Shown here piece after piece: positions 9,385 through 17,174 of a DNA stretch of 64,000 bases. Under the pieces are notes generated by a model. That model searched no databases. It saw nothing but the letters and a program-made list of their open reading frames with translations, and had not been told where the DNA came from. The DNA comes from JABMOV01 sp964344305 (lineage in GTDB: Bacteria > Fidelibacterota > Marinisomatia > Marinisomatales > JABMOV01), in assembly GCA_964344305.1 (NCBI GenBank), contig CAYFMT010000002.1, positions 124,001 through 188,000 of the forward strand. Direction: 5' to 3'. Every line of letters begins with the position of its first letter. Positions within the stretch are counted from its first letter, which is position 1. Made by a program: the position numbers and the translations under genes.

Positions 9385-9787
9385 GCTGACGTATGTTCAC
9401 CAGTGTACAACGACAATCACTGATTAACTGGTCCTGTTCGTTAGATATTTTAATCTCCCAGATCTGGGTACGTCTTCCAATATGAATGGGGACAGCTTTT
9501 CCCATAACCCACCCTGATTTAGCGGATCGAATATGGTTAACGCTCAATGTTAGTCCCACTATCCCCATATCTTCCTCCACGTTGAGGATTCCCCCAACGC
9601 TGGCAAGTGTTTCTGCCAGAGCTGCTGTTGCGCCCCCATGTAGCAGTCCATATGGTTGGATAGTTCGGTGGTCCACCGGCATTCTTGCCTGCACGCAATC
9701 CTTGGAGGCGTTCAGGTACTCTATACCAAGTTGTTCAGACAGGGTGTTTTTACTAATATCAGTAATCTTCTCGAGGAGTTGGTCCAC
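9377..9787 (-). CDS. menI: Hotdog-fold thioesterase, probable DHNA-CoA thioesterase MenI
   Basis: This 136-residue PaaI/YbgC-type hotdog protein has the family core GLLHGGATAALAETLAS near residues 47-63, where His-Gly-Gly and the following Glu position the thioester. Hydrolysis of DHNA-CoA to DHNA is the only CoA-releasing step in the pathway, and a hotdog protein lodged between cdaA and menF is well placed to do it. The start is a GTG at 9787, five bases after the cdaA stop. The fold is seen directly; the substrate is inferred from context, and other acyl-CoA thioesters remain possible. Confidence 0.8.
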   Translation of the reverse strand: MDQLLEKITDISKNTLSEQLGIEYLNASKDCVQARMPVDHRTIQPYGLLHGGATAALAETLASVGGILNVEEDMGIVGLTLSVNHIRSAKSGWVMGKAVPIHIGRRTQIWEIKISNEQDQLISDCRCTLVNIRQHG

Positions 9788-9792
9788 TGCGC

Positions 9793-10569
9793 CTAATCCC
9801 CTGAAGAAATAAACAATTGTGAGTTTAGATATCCACGTAACTCAAGTTCATCTATACCAATTTTTACAAACCGGCCATTCTCAGCAATGGAAACCCTTCC
9901 TCTTTCCTCTGATATGACAATCACGATCGCATCTGTTTCCTCGGAGAGTCCAAGGGCGGCCCTGTGACGGGTTCCCATGGACGGGTCTATCATGGTACTG
10001 TCGGTTAATGGTAGTATACACGCCGCTGCTTCAATCATGGTGTTTTGAACAATAACAGCACCGTCGTGCATTGGGGAAGTTGGATTAAAAATAGAAACAA
10101 GAAGCGGTGCAGAAACCTCTGCTTTCAGGTCCATACCATTTTCCTTGTAGGATCGTAGACCCGTTTCGCGCTGAATGACGATAAGCCCTCCCCAACCATG
10201 TTTCATCAATTCCTCTGATGCCGCCACAATTGCGTCAATAGATTTTGAGGAGCCAACCCGAAAAATCCTCTGGAAGAATCGATGCTGCCCTACATAGATC
10301 AGTAAACGACGGATTTCAGGTTGAAAAAGGATAACAAACGCCACTACCCAGACGGTTTGAAATTGATTCACAAGCCAGGACATGGCACTTAGTCCAAATG
10401 CGTTGAACAGGAAGGATGAAATTAGCAGGATAATAAGACCCACGAGCATTTGTCCCGCCCGGGTTCCTCGGAAATACTGATATACCTTATAAAAGACCCA
10501 GCTCACTAGAACCAGATCAAATAGATCGATCAATGTGACAGTCAGGAATCCTATTTTGAATAAAGTCAT
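9793..10569 (-). CDS. cdaA: Diadenylate cyclase CdaA (c-di-AMP synthase)
   Basis: This 258-residue membrane protein has three hydrophobic helices (about residues 8-28, 39-60 and 63-82) followed by a DAC domain. The DAC signature motifs are DGA at 169-171 (in SPMHDGAVIV), GTRHRAA at 199-205 and SEERG at 220-224. It makes the second messenger c-di-AMP from two ATP. The usual Firmicutes partner YbbR/CdaR is not adjacent; instead folP precedes it, an arrangement also known in Bacteroidetes. An 89-bp gap separates it from folP, the widest gap in this part of the cluster, so a separate promoter could lie there, although I could not identify a convincing one. Confidence 0.96.
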   Translation of the reverse strand: MTLFKIGFLTVTLIDLFDLVLVSWVFYKVYQYFRGTRAGQMLVGLIILLISSFLFNAFGLSAMSWLVNQFQTVWVVAFVILFQPEIRRLLIYVGQHRFFQRIFRVGSSKSIDAIVAASEELMKHGWGGLIVIQRETGLRSYKENGMDLKAEVSAPLLVSIFNPTSPMHDGAVIVQNTMIEAAACILPLTDSTMIDPSMGTRHRAALGLSEETDAIVIVISEERGRVSIAENGRFVKIGIDELELRGYLNSQLFISSGD

Positions 10570-10658
10570 CGTTTCTTTGTGTCAATTATCGTGAAATTTA
10601 AAGAAATCAGACCTGTTCTCCGAAGAGATTGTAAGGTAGACCAATGGCAGAAATCGCG

Positions 10659-11486
10659 CTATATAAAATGAGATGCCAGTTGAATCGCCCTATGATTCTC
10701 TTTCACATCATGGACTCGAAGGATTTTAGCACCATTCATGACACAGGCAGTGATGGCTGCGAGGGTGCCTTCCAGTCTATCTTCCACCGGTAAACCCAAT
10801 GTTTGCCCTATGAAAGATTTTCGTGACGGTCCCATCAATACGGGATACCCCAGATCAACAAATCGAGTCATTCCTCGAATCAATGTGAAATTGTCCTCGA
10901 CTGATTTACCAAACCCGATACCCGGGTCGATTATAATATTCTTTCTTTGTATGCCTTTATCAACTATCTCTTTTGTTCTGGTATCCAGATAGGAACGAAC
11001 ATCTTCCACCACATCCCTGTACTCAGGGTTTATCTGCATTGTAGCCGGTTCACCCTGCATATGCATGACGATCACAGGAGTCTGATGCTTCACTGCCACA
11101 TCGACCATCGCACCTTGCCTGAACCCTGAAATATCATTGATGATATTTGCACCTGACTCAATTGCTTTTTCAGCCACCACAGGCTTCATTGTATCCACGG
11201 ATATGACAATTTCGCTTTCCTTGCGGATAGATTCGATAACCGGAATGACTCGTGCGAGTTCTGTTTCCTCGTCCAGTGAATCTGCACCGGGACGAGAAGA
11301 CTCACCACCAATATCGATGATATCCGCTCCATCTTTTACCATGGAGAGTGCATGAGACAGTGCATTCTCTCCTCGTAAAAATAAACCCCCGTCGCTGAAC
11401 GAGTCGGGGGTTATATTTAGAATTCCCATGATCAGAGGTCTTCGATCATGGGTTGTTAACCAGGAATTAAAGTCTGATAACCGCAA
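10659..11486 (-). CDS. folP: Dihydropteroate synthase FolP
   Basis: This 275-residue TIM-barrel enzyme condenses p-aminobenzoate with dihydropterin pyrophosphate in folate synthesis. Both signatures are present: GILNITPDSFSDGG near residues 21-34 and DIIDIGGESSRPGA near 55-68. Further conserved elements are NDISGF, VIVMHMQG, DPGIGFGK, GPSRKSFIG and the C-terminal VHDV. Length is typical. It begins 3 bases after the ftsH stop and is followed by cdaA. Confidence 0.97.
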   Translation of the reverse strand: MRLSDFNSWLTTHDRRPLIMGILNITPDSFSDGGLFLRGENALSHALSMVKDGADIIDIGGESSRPGADSLDEETELARVIPVIESIRKESEIVISVDTMKPVVAEKAIESGANIINDISGFRQGAMVDVAVKHQTPVIVMHMQGEPATMQINPEYRDVVEDVRSYLDTRTKEIVDKGIQRKNIIIDPGIGFGKSVEDNFTLIRGMTRFVDLGYPVLMGPSRKSFIGQTLGLPVEDRLEGTLAAITACVMNGAKILRVHDVKENHRAIQLASHFI

Positions 11487-11488
11487 TT

Positions 11489-13681
11489 TTATGAAGGAGT
11501 ATCAGAGTCCAGTTTTGGAGGTTTGATTGGTAGTGTGTGCCCTTCTGATGGTTTGCCTTTTGAAGGTTTCCGACGGTTCTGGGGTTTCTTTCCTGCATTA
11601 CCGGTGTTTTTATCCTTGTTGGTATCGGCTACTTTTTGACTTCTCTGTGGACTGTTTCCACCTGGATTAGGTTTTCTGGGCCGTCTTCTCCGTCTGGGTC
11701 CTCCCTGACCGGTTGATTTTGTCCTGTTGAGTCGTTTTCCATCAAGAATCAGTTTAATATCAGCGGAATCAATGGTTTCATGCTTTAACAATTCTTCAGA
11801 CATGAGATTTAAAGTATCCATGTTTTCTTTCAAAACTGTTTCGGCAGTTTTTTGGGCTTTACGAACGATTCGTACTACTTCTTCATCAATCATCCTTGCT
11901 GTGACTTCACTGTAATCCCTGTGGGATTGAATTTCTCTACCAAGGAATATTTCTTCATTTTTCTTACCGAATGTCATGGGACCCAGCACATCGCTCATGC
12001 CCCATTCACATACCATTTTTCGTGCAATCATAGTTGCCTGTTCAATATCGTTTCCAGCGCCTGTTGTTAACTCGTTAAACACAATTTGTTCGGCGGCACG
12101 ACCACCCATCATTATTGCAAGACGTCCTTCAATGTATTTTTTTGAATACCCATGTTTTTCATCTATGGGTAACTGCATGGTTACTCCCAGCGCTCGTCCT
12201 CGTGGTATTATAGTCACCTTGTGGACTGGATCTGCACCCTTGATGTTTGCCGCAACCAATGCATGACCCGCTTCATGGTAGGCCGTTGTACGTTTCTCTC
12301 CTTCGGAAAGTACGACACTTTTTCTTTGTACACCCATCATGACTTTGTCTTTTGCTTCCTCAAAATCATCCATGTCTACTGAAGACTTTTTCTTCCGTGC
12401 CGCAAGCAGGGCTGCTTCATTCACAACATTGGCCAGATCGGCTCCTACCATTCCCGGTGTCCCTTTTGCCAGGGATTCGAGTTTGACTTTCCGCTTATTC
12501 ACCACAATATTTTTCGTGTGAACCTGGAGAATTCCCAGACGCCCTTTTACATCAGGAACATCCACAACAACCTGCCTGTCAAATCGTCCCGGTCTTAACA
12601 GGGCAGAGTCCAGAACATCCGGTCGGTTTGTCGCAGCCATAACGATGATATTCATGTTGGGTTCAAAACCATCCAACTCAACCAGGAGCTGGTTTAATGT
12701 CTGTTCTCTTTCATCATGTCCGCCACCGAGCCCGGCACCACGTTGACGACCTACCGCATCCAGCTCATCGATAAAGATAATACACGGCGCATGCTTCTTC
12801 CCCTGCTCAAACAGATCACGAACACGGCTGGCACCAACTCCCACAAACATCTCAACAAAGTCAGCACCACTGAGACTGAAAAATGGGACATTTGCTTCAC
12901 CGGCTACAGCCCTTGCAAGAAGTGTTTTCCCTGTCCCGGGAGGTCCCACAAGCAACACACCTTTTGGTATTTTTGCTCCAAGTTTCTGGAATCGCTTTGG
13001 ATACTTGAGAAAGTCAATGACCTCCTTCAACTCTTCTTTTGCTTCAATGACACCGGCCACATCCTTAAAGGTAATTTTTTCCTGTGCAGTAGACATCATT
13101 TTTGCTTTGCTCTTTCCAAAGTTGAATACACTTTTCATACCGCCGGCTCCGCCCTGCATTCTTCGCATAAGGAAAATCCAGAAGCCGATTAATAAGATCC
13201 ATGGAAGCATCTGAAGCATGTAACCAGTCCAATCAATGGTCTGCTTCTTAAAGTTATATTTCACACCCAGGCCGTCCCATTCTGACATCATTTCTCGGTC
13301 AATAAATGGAAACTCAAGATAGAAATTGGTTATTTCAACCACCGTCCCCATCTCTGTGACAATGGTTTGAGGTGATGTCAGGACGCCATGAAACGTGTTC
13401 TGGACAATCTCAGCTTCCTTGATGAGTTTTTGCTCAAGGAATGTCCTGTAGTCCGGATATTCGATTTCTGTTTCTTTCCGTGCATTTTCCGTGAATAATC
13501 CTGACAGGAAGATGGCACCAATGATCAATACAACCCAGATGAATGAGGTTTTTCCGGCTCGTTTCCACTGGAATTGTGAATTTTCATCTCCCTTTTTTTC
13601 TGGTTTCTTTGGTGCATTTTTTTGCGGTGGTTTTGGAGGTGTATAATGCGGATCTTTCATTTTCTTCGCATATACTTTCAT
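11489..13681 (-). CDS. ftsH: ATP-dependent zinc metalloprotease FtsH
   Basis: This 730-residue membrane AAA+ protease degrades misfolded membrane and selected soluble proteins. It has a cytoplasmic Pro/Lys-rich head, transmembrane helices at about 46-63 and 157-172, and a periplasmic domain between them. In the AAA module the Walker A is GPPGTGKT at 246-253, the Walker B is IIFIDELDA near 301-309, and the zinc motif HEAGH is at 469-473, with GNDIEQAT supplying the third ligand. The core ends near residue 650. A further 78 or so residues form a basic, low-complexity tail rich in Arg, Lys, Pro and Gly that most FtsH proteins lack. The start at 13681 follows GAAGG; a second Met at codon 8 is a less likely start. 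Confidence 0.97.
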   Translation of the reverse strand: MKVYAKKMKDPHYTPPKPPQKNAPKKPEKKGDENSQFQWKRAGKTSFIWVVLIIGAIFLSGLFTENARKETEIEYPDYRTFLEQKLIKEAEIVQNTFHGVLTSPQTIVTEMGTVVEITNFYLEFPFIDREMMSEWDGLGVKYNFKKQTIDWTGYMLQMLPWILLIGFWIFLMRRMQGGAGGMKSVFNFGKSKAKMMSTAQEKITFKDVAGVIEAKEELKEVIDFLKYPKRFQKLGAKIPKGVLLVGPPGTGKTLLARAVAGEANVPFFSLSGADFVEMFVGVGASRVRDLFEQGKKHAPCIIFIDELDAVGRQRGAGLGGGHDEREQTLNQLLVELDGFEPNMNIIVMAATNRPDVLDSALLRPGRFDRQVVVDVPDVKGRLGILQVHTKNIVVNKRKVKLESLAKGTPGMVGADLANVVNEAALLAARKKKSSVDMDDFEEAKDKVMMGVQRKSVVLSEGEKRTTAYHEAGHALVAANIKGADPVHKVTIIPRGRALGVTMQLPIDEKHGYSKKYIEGRLAIMMGGRAAEQIVFNELTTGAGNDIEQATMIARKMVCEWGMSDVLGPMTFGKKNEEIFLGREIQSHRDYSEVTARMIDEEVVRIVRKAQKTAETVLKENMDTLNLMSEELLKHETIDSADIKLILDGKRLNRTKSTGQGGPRRRRRPRKPNPGGNSPQRSQKVADTNKDKNTGNAGKKPQNRRKPSKGKPSEGHTLPIKPPKLDSDTPS

Positions 13682-13686
13682 GTGAT

Positions 13687-14217
13687 TTATTTCCCTTCTA
13701 ATCGGTATATCCCCGGCAGATGCCGGAGTTTCTGATCGTAATCCAATCCATAGCCCACTACAAATTCCGGCGGGATCTCAAACCCAATGTAATCAATGGG
13801 GAAATCAACCGATGTTATTTCCGGTTTCATGAGCAATGTCAGAAATGTGAGTGATTTTGGACTGGCGCCTTCCAGGCGTTCTTTCAAAAATGATATGGTT
13901 AGACCTGAGTCGATGATATCTTCCACAATGACAACATGTCGATCTGTTATGTCTGCCGATATATCCTTTAACAGGCGAACAGTTCCGGTAGATTCTGTTT
14001 TTGCGTAGCTAGATACCTTGATGAAATCCATTTCGCAATCTATGCACATATACCGTAGCAAGTCCGCCATGACAATGAAACTTCCATTCAGTACGCCAAT
14101 AAATATAGGTACTTCCGACGCGAATCGTTTGGAGATGTCATCCGCCATTTCCTTTAATCGGTTCTGTATATCATCAGGACTTAAGAGTGGTTTCAGGTTA
14201 AAGCCATATGTATTCAT
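13687..14217 (-). CDS. hpt: Hypoxanthine-guanine phosphoribosyltransferase
   Basis: This 176-residue purine-salvage enzyme transfers phosphoribose from PRPP to hypoxanthine or guanine. The PRPP-binding loop is VVIVEDIIDSGLTISFL near residues 93-109. The earlier VLNGSFIVMADLLR and MDFIKVSSY segments match HPRT enzymes, and IGFEIPPEFVVGYGLDYDQKLRHLP is the family C-terminus. It sits between tilS and ftsH; tilS-hpt-ftsH is a conserved gene order in many bacteria, which supports all three calls. Confidence 0.96.
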   Translation of the reverse strand: MNTYGFNLKPLLSPDDIQNRLKEMADDISKRFASEVPIFIGVLNGSFIVMADLLRYMCIDCEMDFIKVSSYAKTESTGTVRLLKDISADITDRHVVIVEDIIDSGLTISFLKERLEGASPKSLTFLTLLMKPEITSVDFPIDYIGFEIPPEFVVGYGLDYDQKLRHLPGIYRLEGK

Positions 14218-14221
14218 GGGT

Positions 14222-15574
14222 CTACAATTGCCTCATTGTTAATTCCATGACTTGTTTTGTGTTAGGAGTTATTTTGTACGTTTCACTGATCTGTTGACCA
14301 CAAACCCAGACGATTTCCTCATCTGCTGTTAACACAACCTGTCTCCTCTTTGTAAACAGGTCCATTTTTCGATCAATAAGCAGATCACTGATTTTTTTTC
14401 TTTGGGTCATTCCCAATGGGATAAAACTGTCACCGGGTCTCCAACTCCTCAGGAGAAGTGATTTGTTTTCCAATTTATCTGCATCTACATACTCCACATA
14501 CGGATTCTGTTTGAATACAGGTACGGTGTGATGGGAACATCCCTTCATTTCATAACCATAGATAGAAATGGGTGATTTACCATCCCAGGTTACTTCAACA
14601 TTTTCTTGGTTCAGTTTTTCCAGAATAATTTCCTGTCTATTTCGAATCAATTCCCAATCGCCCAATTCCAGGATCGTTCCGGTTTTTGAATGCAAAAGGA
14701 ATTGTTTGATACGATTCCATTCATCAGTTCTAAGGGATCGATGGATGTCACAACGACTGAGCAAAAACCGTACCTGCAATAATAGTGGGACATTCTGGAA
14801 GACATTCAGCTGGATCACATCACGTTTTTCAGCATCTTTAATACCCATGTCTCCTTTCAGGCGTTTCAATGAGTATTGAATGACTTCTTCTATTTCATTC
14901 ATGGTTTCAGAGGTACGAACCGACGATTCTGTAAGCTTTTTAAATCGTGATTCCATCACAGGTACAATTTTGTGACGAATGTAATTTCTCGTCCGGGTTA
15001 ATTCATCATTGGATTCATCAAAAACAAAGTCAACTTTATTTTCTTTTGAATAGGCCGAAACATCTTCTTTTGAACAATTCAACATCGGTCGAATGATATT
15101 CTCACGCTTATGTCTGATTCCGGATAAACCACGTGGACCTGAACCCTCCACAATCCGTTGAATCATGGTTTCAAGTTGATCATTGCCATGGTGGGCCGTG
15201 CAAATCCAATCTGCGTTTATTTGTTCGCAGGTTTCCTGAAACGCATCATAGCGTTCCCGGCGTGCCCAGGCTTCTTCATTGTCTGATGGTTGGATCTTTG
15301 TAACATCCAGATGCTTAACAAAAAACTGGATATTATTGGTTTCGCACCAGGATCGGACAAACAGTTCATCCTTGTCTGAATTTTTACGCAAATGATGATT
15401 TACATGAATAATCGAGATTCGAAAATCTTTATGGGCTGATAATGTGATGAGCGCATGACTCAATACCATGGAATCCTCTCCACCGGAAACGCAGACCAGA
15501 AAGTGATTACCGACTATTGATGATACTGTTTTCTTCAGTGAACCATCAATTTTTTGAACCAGTGGATGAACCAT
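14222..15574 (-). CDS. tilS: tRNA(Ile)-lysidine synthase TilS
   Basis: This 450-residue enzyme modifies C34 of the CAU-anticodon tRNA-Ile to lysidine so that it reads AUA. The N-type ATP pyrophosphatase P-loop is SGGEDS at residues 30-35 (the common form is SGGVDS or SGGRDS). The ISIIHVNHHLR, ICTAHHGNDQLET and GSGPRGLSGI segments are diagnostic. The C-terminal region ends with the TilS substrate-binding domain, including SWRPGDSFIPLGM and KKISDLLID. Length is typical. It starts directly after metF-like and is followed by hpt. Confidence 0.96.
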   Translation of the reverse strand: MVHPLVQKIDGSLKKTVSSIVGNHFLVCVSGGEDSMVLSHALITLSAHKDFRISIIHVNHHLRKNSDKDELFVRSWCETNNIQFFVKHLDVTKIQPSDNEEAWARRERYDAFQETCEQINADWICTAHHGNDQLETMIQRIVEGSGPRGLSGIRHKRENIIRPMLNCSKEDVSAYSKENKVDFVFDESNDELTRTRNYIRHKIVPVMESRFKKLTESSVRTSETMNEIEEVIQYSLKRLKGDMGIKDAEKRDVIQLNVFQNVPLLLQVRFLLSRCDIHRSLRTDEWNRIKQFLLHSKTGTILELGDWELIRNRQEIILEKLNQENVEVTWDGKSPISIYGYEMKGCSHHTVPVFKQNPYVEYVDADKLENKSLLLRSWRPGDSFIPLGMTQRKKISDLLIDRKMDLFTKRRQVVLTADEEIVWVCGQQISETYKITPNTKQVMELTMRQL

Positions 15575-16522
15575 TTACTTGACTTGTCTTACAACTTCGG
15601 TTGCATCCTTAGCAGTAGACATGATATAAAAATGAATGCATGGAACGCCAAACTCAATGAGTTCATGGCATTGCTGGATGGCCCACTTTATGCCGATGTC
15701 TGCCACTTCGTCATCAGATGCCTGTGAAATCTGGCTTGACAGATCCTCAGGCACGTCGACATAGAAATTTTTTGGGATTGATACCAGATGGTTTTTTCTA
15801 TTGATAATCTTGATACCAGGTAGGATGGGAACTGTAATACCTGCAGTTCTACACTTTTTAACAAATTCAAAAAACCGTTGATTATCAAAATGCATTTGAG
15901 TCACGATGTAATCAGCTCCTGCATCAACCTTACGTTTTAACTGCTGGATGTCGGTTTGGAGATTAGGGGCTTCAAAATGCTTTTCAGGGTACCCGCCAGC
16001 CCCAATGCAAAAATCCGTGGCGTGTGCATCTACAAGATCTTCAAGATACTGACCGTTATTCATAGACTGGATCTGTTGCACAAGTTCCGATGCATACAGG
16101 TTACGGGTTTTTCCGGTGGATGTGTTGGTTGGTTTCTGGAGATCATCCCCCCGTACTGCAAACACATTGTCAATGCCCAGGTAGTTTAATTCTATGAGAG
16201 CATCTTCTGTTTCTTCGCGTGTAAACCCATAGCATAAAAGATGAGGAACTGTTTCAACATTATAACGATTTTTAATGGCCGCACTTAATCCAATGGTACC
16301 GGGTCGTTTTCTTTTGATGGTCTTTTTTATCAGTCCATTCTCATACTCATCATAACTCACTTCCGCAGACCGGCTTGTGAGATCAATAAAGGGAGGCTCG
16401 AATGGCATGATCTCATCGATGAGTTTGAACACATTACCAATATTTCCTCCACGTTTTGGAGGAATAATTTCATAGCTGAACAACGTTGAGTTGGACTTTT
16501 CCAGGAAATCTATTACACGCAT
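15575..16522 (-). CDS. metF: 5,10-methylenetetrahydrofolate reductase (MetF family)
   Basis: This 315-residue FAD-dependent TIM-barrel enzyme reduces methylene-THF to 5-methyl-THF, which feeds methionine synthesis. Matching segments are SYEIIPPKRGG with the conserved Glu near residue 18, LCYGFTREE, the LNYLGIDNVFAVRGDD stretch near 132-147, GGYPEKH, ADYIVTQMHFDN and VPILPGIKII. Length is typical of bacterial MetF. The gene abuts tilS directly (stop to start 0-1 bp). Coupling with folP further down the same block fits a shared folate/C1 role, though the block also holds many unrelated genes. Confidence 0.93.
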   Translation of the reverse strand: MRVIDFLEKSNSTLFSYEIIPPKRGGNIGNVFKLIDEIMPFEPPFIDLTSRSAEVSYDEYENGLIKKTIKRKRPGTIGLSAAIKNRYNVETVPHLLCYGFTREETEDALIELNYLGIDNVFAVRGDDLQKPTNTSTGKTRNLYASELVQQIQSMNNGQYLEDLVDAHATDFCIGAGGYPEKHFEAPNLQTDIQQLKRKVDAGADYIVTQMHFDNQRFFEFVKKCRTAGITVPILPGIKIINRKNHLVSIPKNFYVDVPEDLSSQISQASDDEVADIGIKWAIQQCHELIEFGVPCIHFYIMSTAKDATEVVRQVK

Positions 16523-16541
16523 AACTTTTAATTTACTTGGA

Positions 16542-17174
16542 TTAGAGTTGAATCAGAAAGGGGTTTTGTCGTCTCTCGTAGCCGAGGGTAGAACCGGGGC
16601 CATGACCGGGATATATCCTGGCATCTTCCGGATAGAACTGAATGATTTTTTGGAGTGACTTCACCAGGGTTGGCCAATGACCACCAGGTAGATCTGTCCT
16701 GCCAACAGACCCATTAAAAAGTGTATCACCTGTAAAAATATGACCCTGAATTGAGATACAAATACATCCAGGTGTATGACCGGGAGTATGCAGTACCTGA
16801 AAATCGAATCCTGAAATAATAATGGGGTCTTCACCATCAACCCATTGTGTAACCTCGGGTTTCTTACCGTGTTGTATTCCATACAACGCGCAGGACTCTT
16901 CATAATGGTTTAGAACCATCTCTTCTTCTTCATGGAGGTAAAATGGGATCTTGTATTCATCCATGAGTACGGATACAGCCCCGATGTGATCCAGGTGGGC
17001 GTGGGTATTGAGTATTGCCAGTGGGATCAGGTCTTTCTCATGTATTTTCGATATATACGTTTCCGGCTCATCACCTGGGTCCATGAGAACTGCATTCCGG
17101 GTCTTCTCATCAAAAACGATGTATCCGTTCTCCTGGAATGGACCGGTAGTAAGGGTGAGTATGTTCAGATTCAA
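16542..17174 (-). CDS. Metallo-beta-lactamase-fold hydrolase, glyoxalase II-like
   Basis: This 210-residue protein has the full metal-binding set: THAHLDH (His58, His60, Asp62, His63), then HTPGHTPGC, FTGDTLFNGSVGRTDL and YPGHGPGSTLGYERR. The GRTDLPGG stretch and short length match the YcbL/GloB-like group of thioester hydrolases in place of true glyoxalase II, which has an extra C-terminal domain. The natural thioester is unknown. It overlaps the upstream GAPDH-like gene by 4 bp (ATGA). Confidence 0.88.
   Translation of the reverse strand: MNLNILTLTTGPFQENGYIVFDEKTRNAVLMDPGDEPETYISKIHEKDLIPLAILNTHAHLDHIGAVSVLMDEYKIPFYLHEEEEMVLNHYEESCALYGIQHGKKPEVTQWVDGEDPIIISGFDFQVLHTPGHTPGCICISIQGHIFTGDTLFNGSVGRTDLPGGHWPTLVKSLQKIIQFYPEDARIYPGHGPGSTLGYERRQNPFLIQL

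Noticed and set aside
11384..11412. Strong GC-rich hairpin AACCCCCG...CGGGGGTT that looks like a terminator stem
   Set aside because: It lies inside folP and encodes the conserved TPDSFSDGG motif; no U-tract follows, so it is a coding coincidence.
12716..13192. 158-codon open frame on the plus strand within ftsH
   Set aside because: It is antisense to the AAA domain of ftsH and has no family resemblance; a frame shadow of a well-conserved gene.
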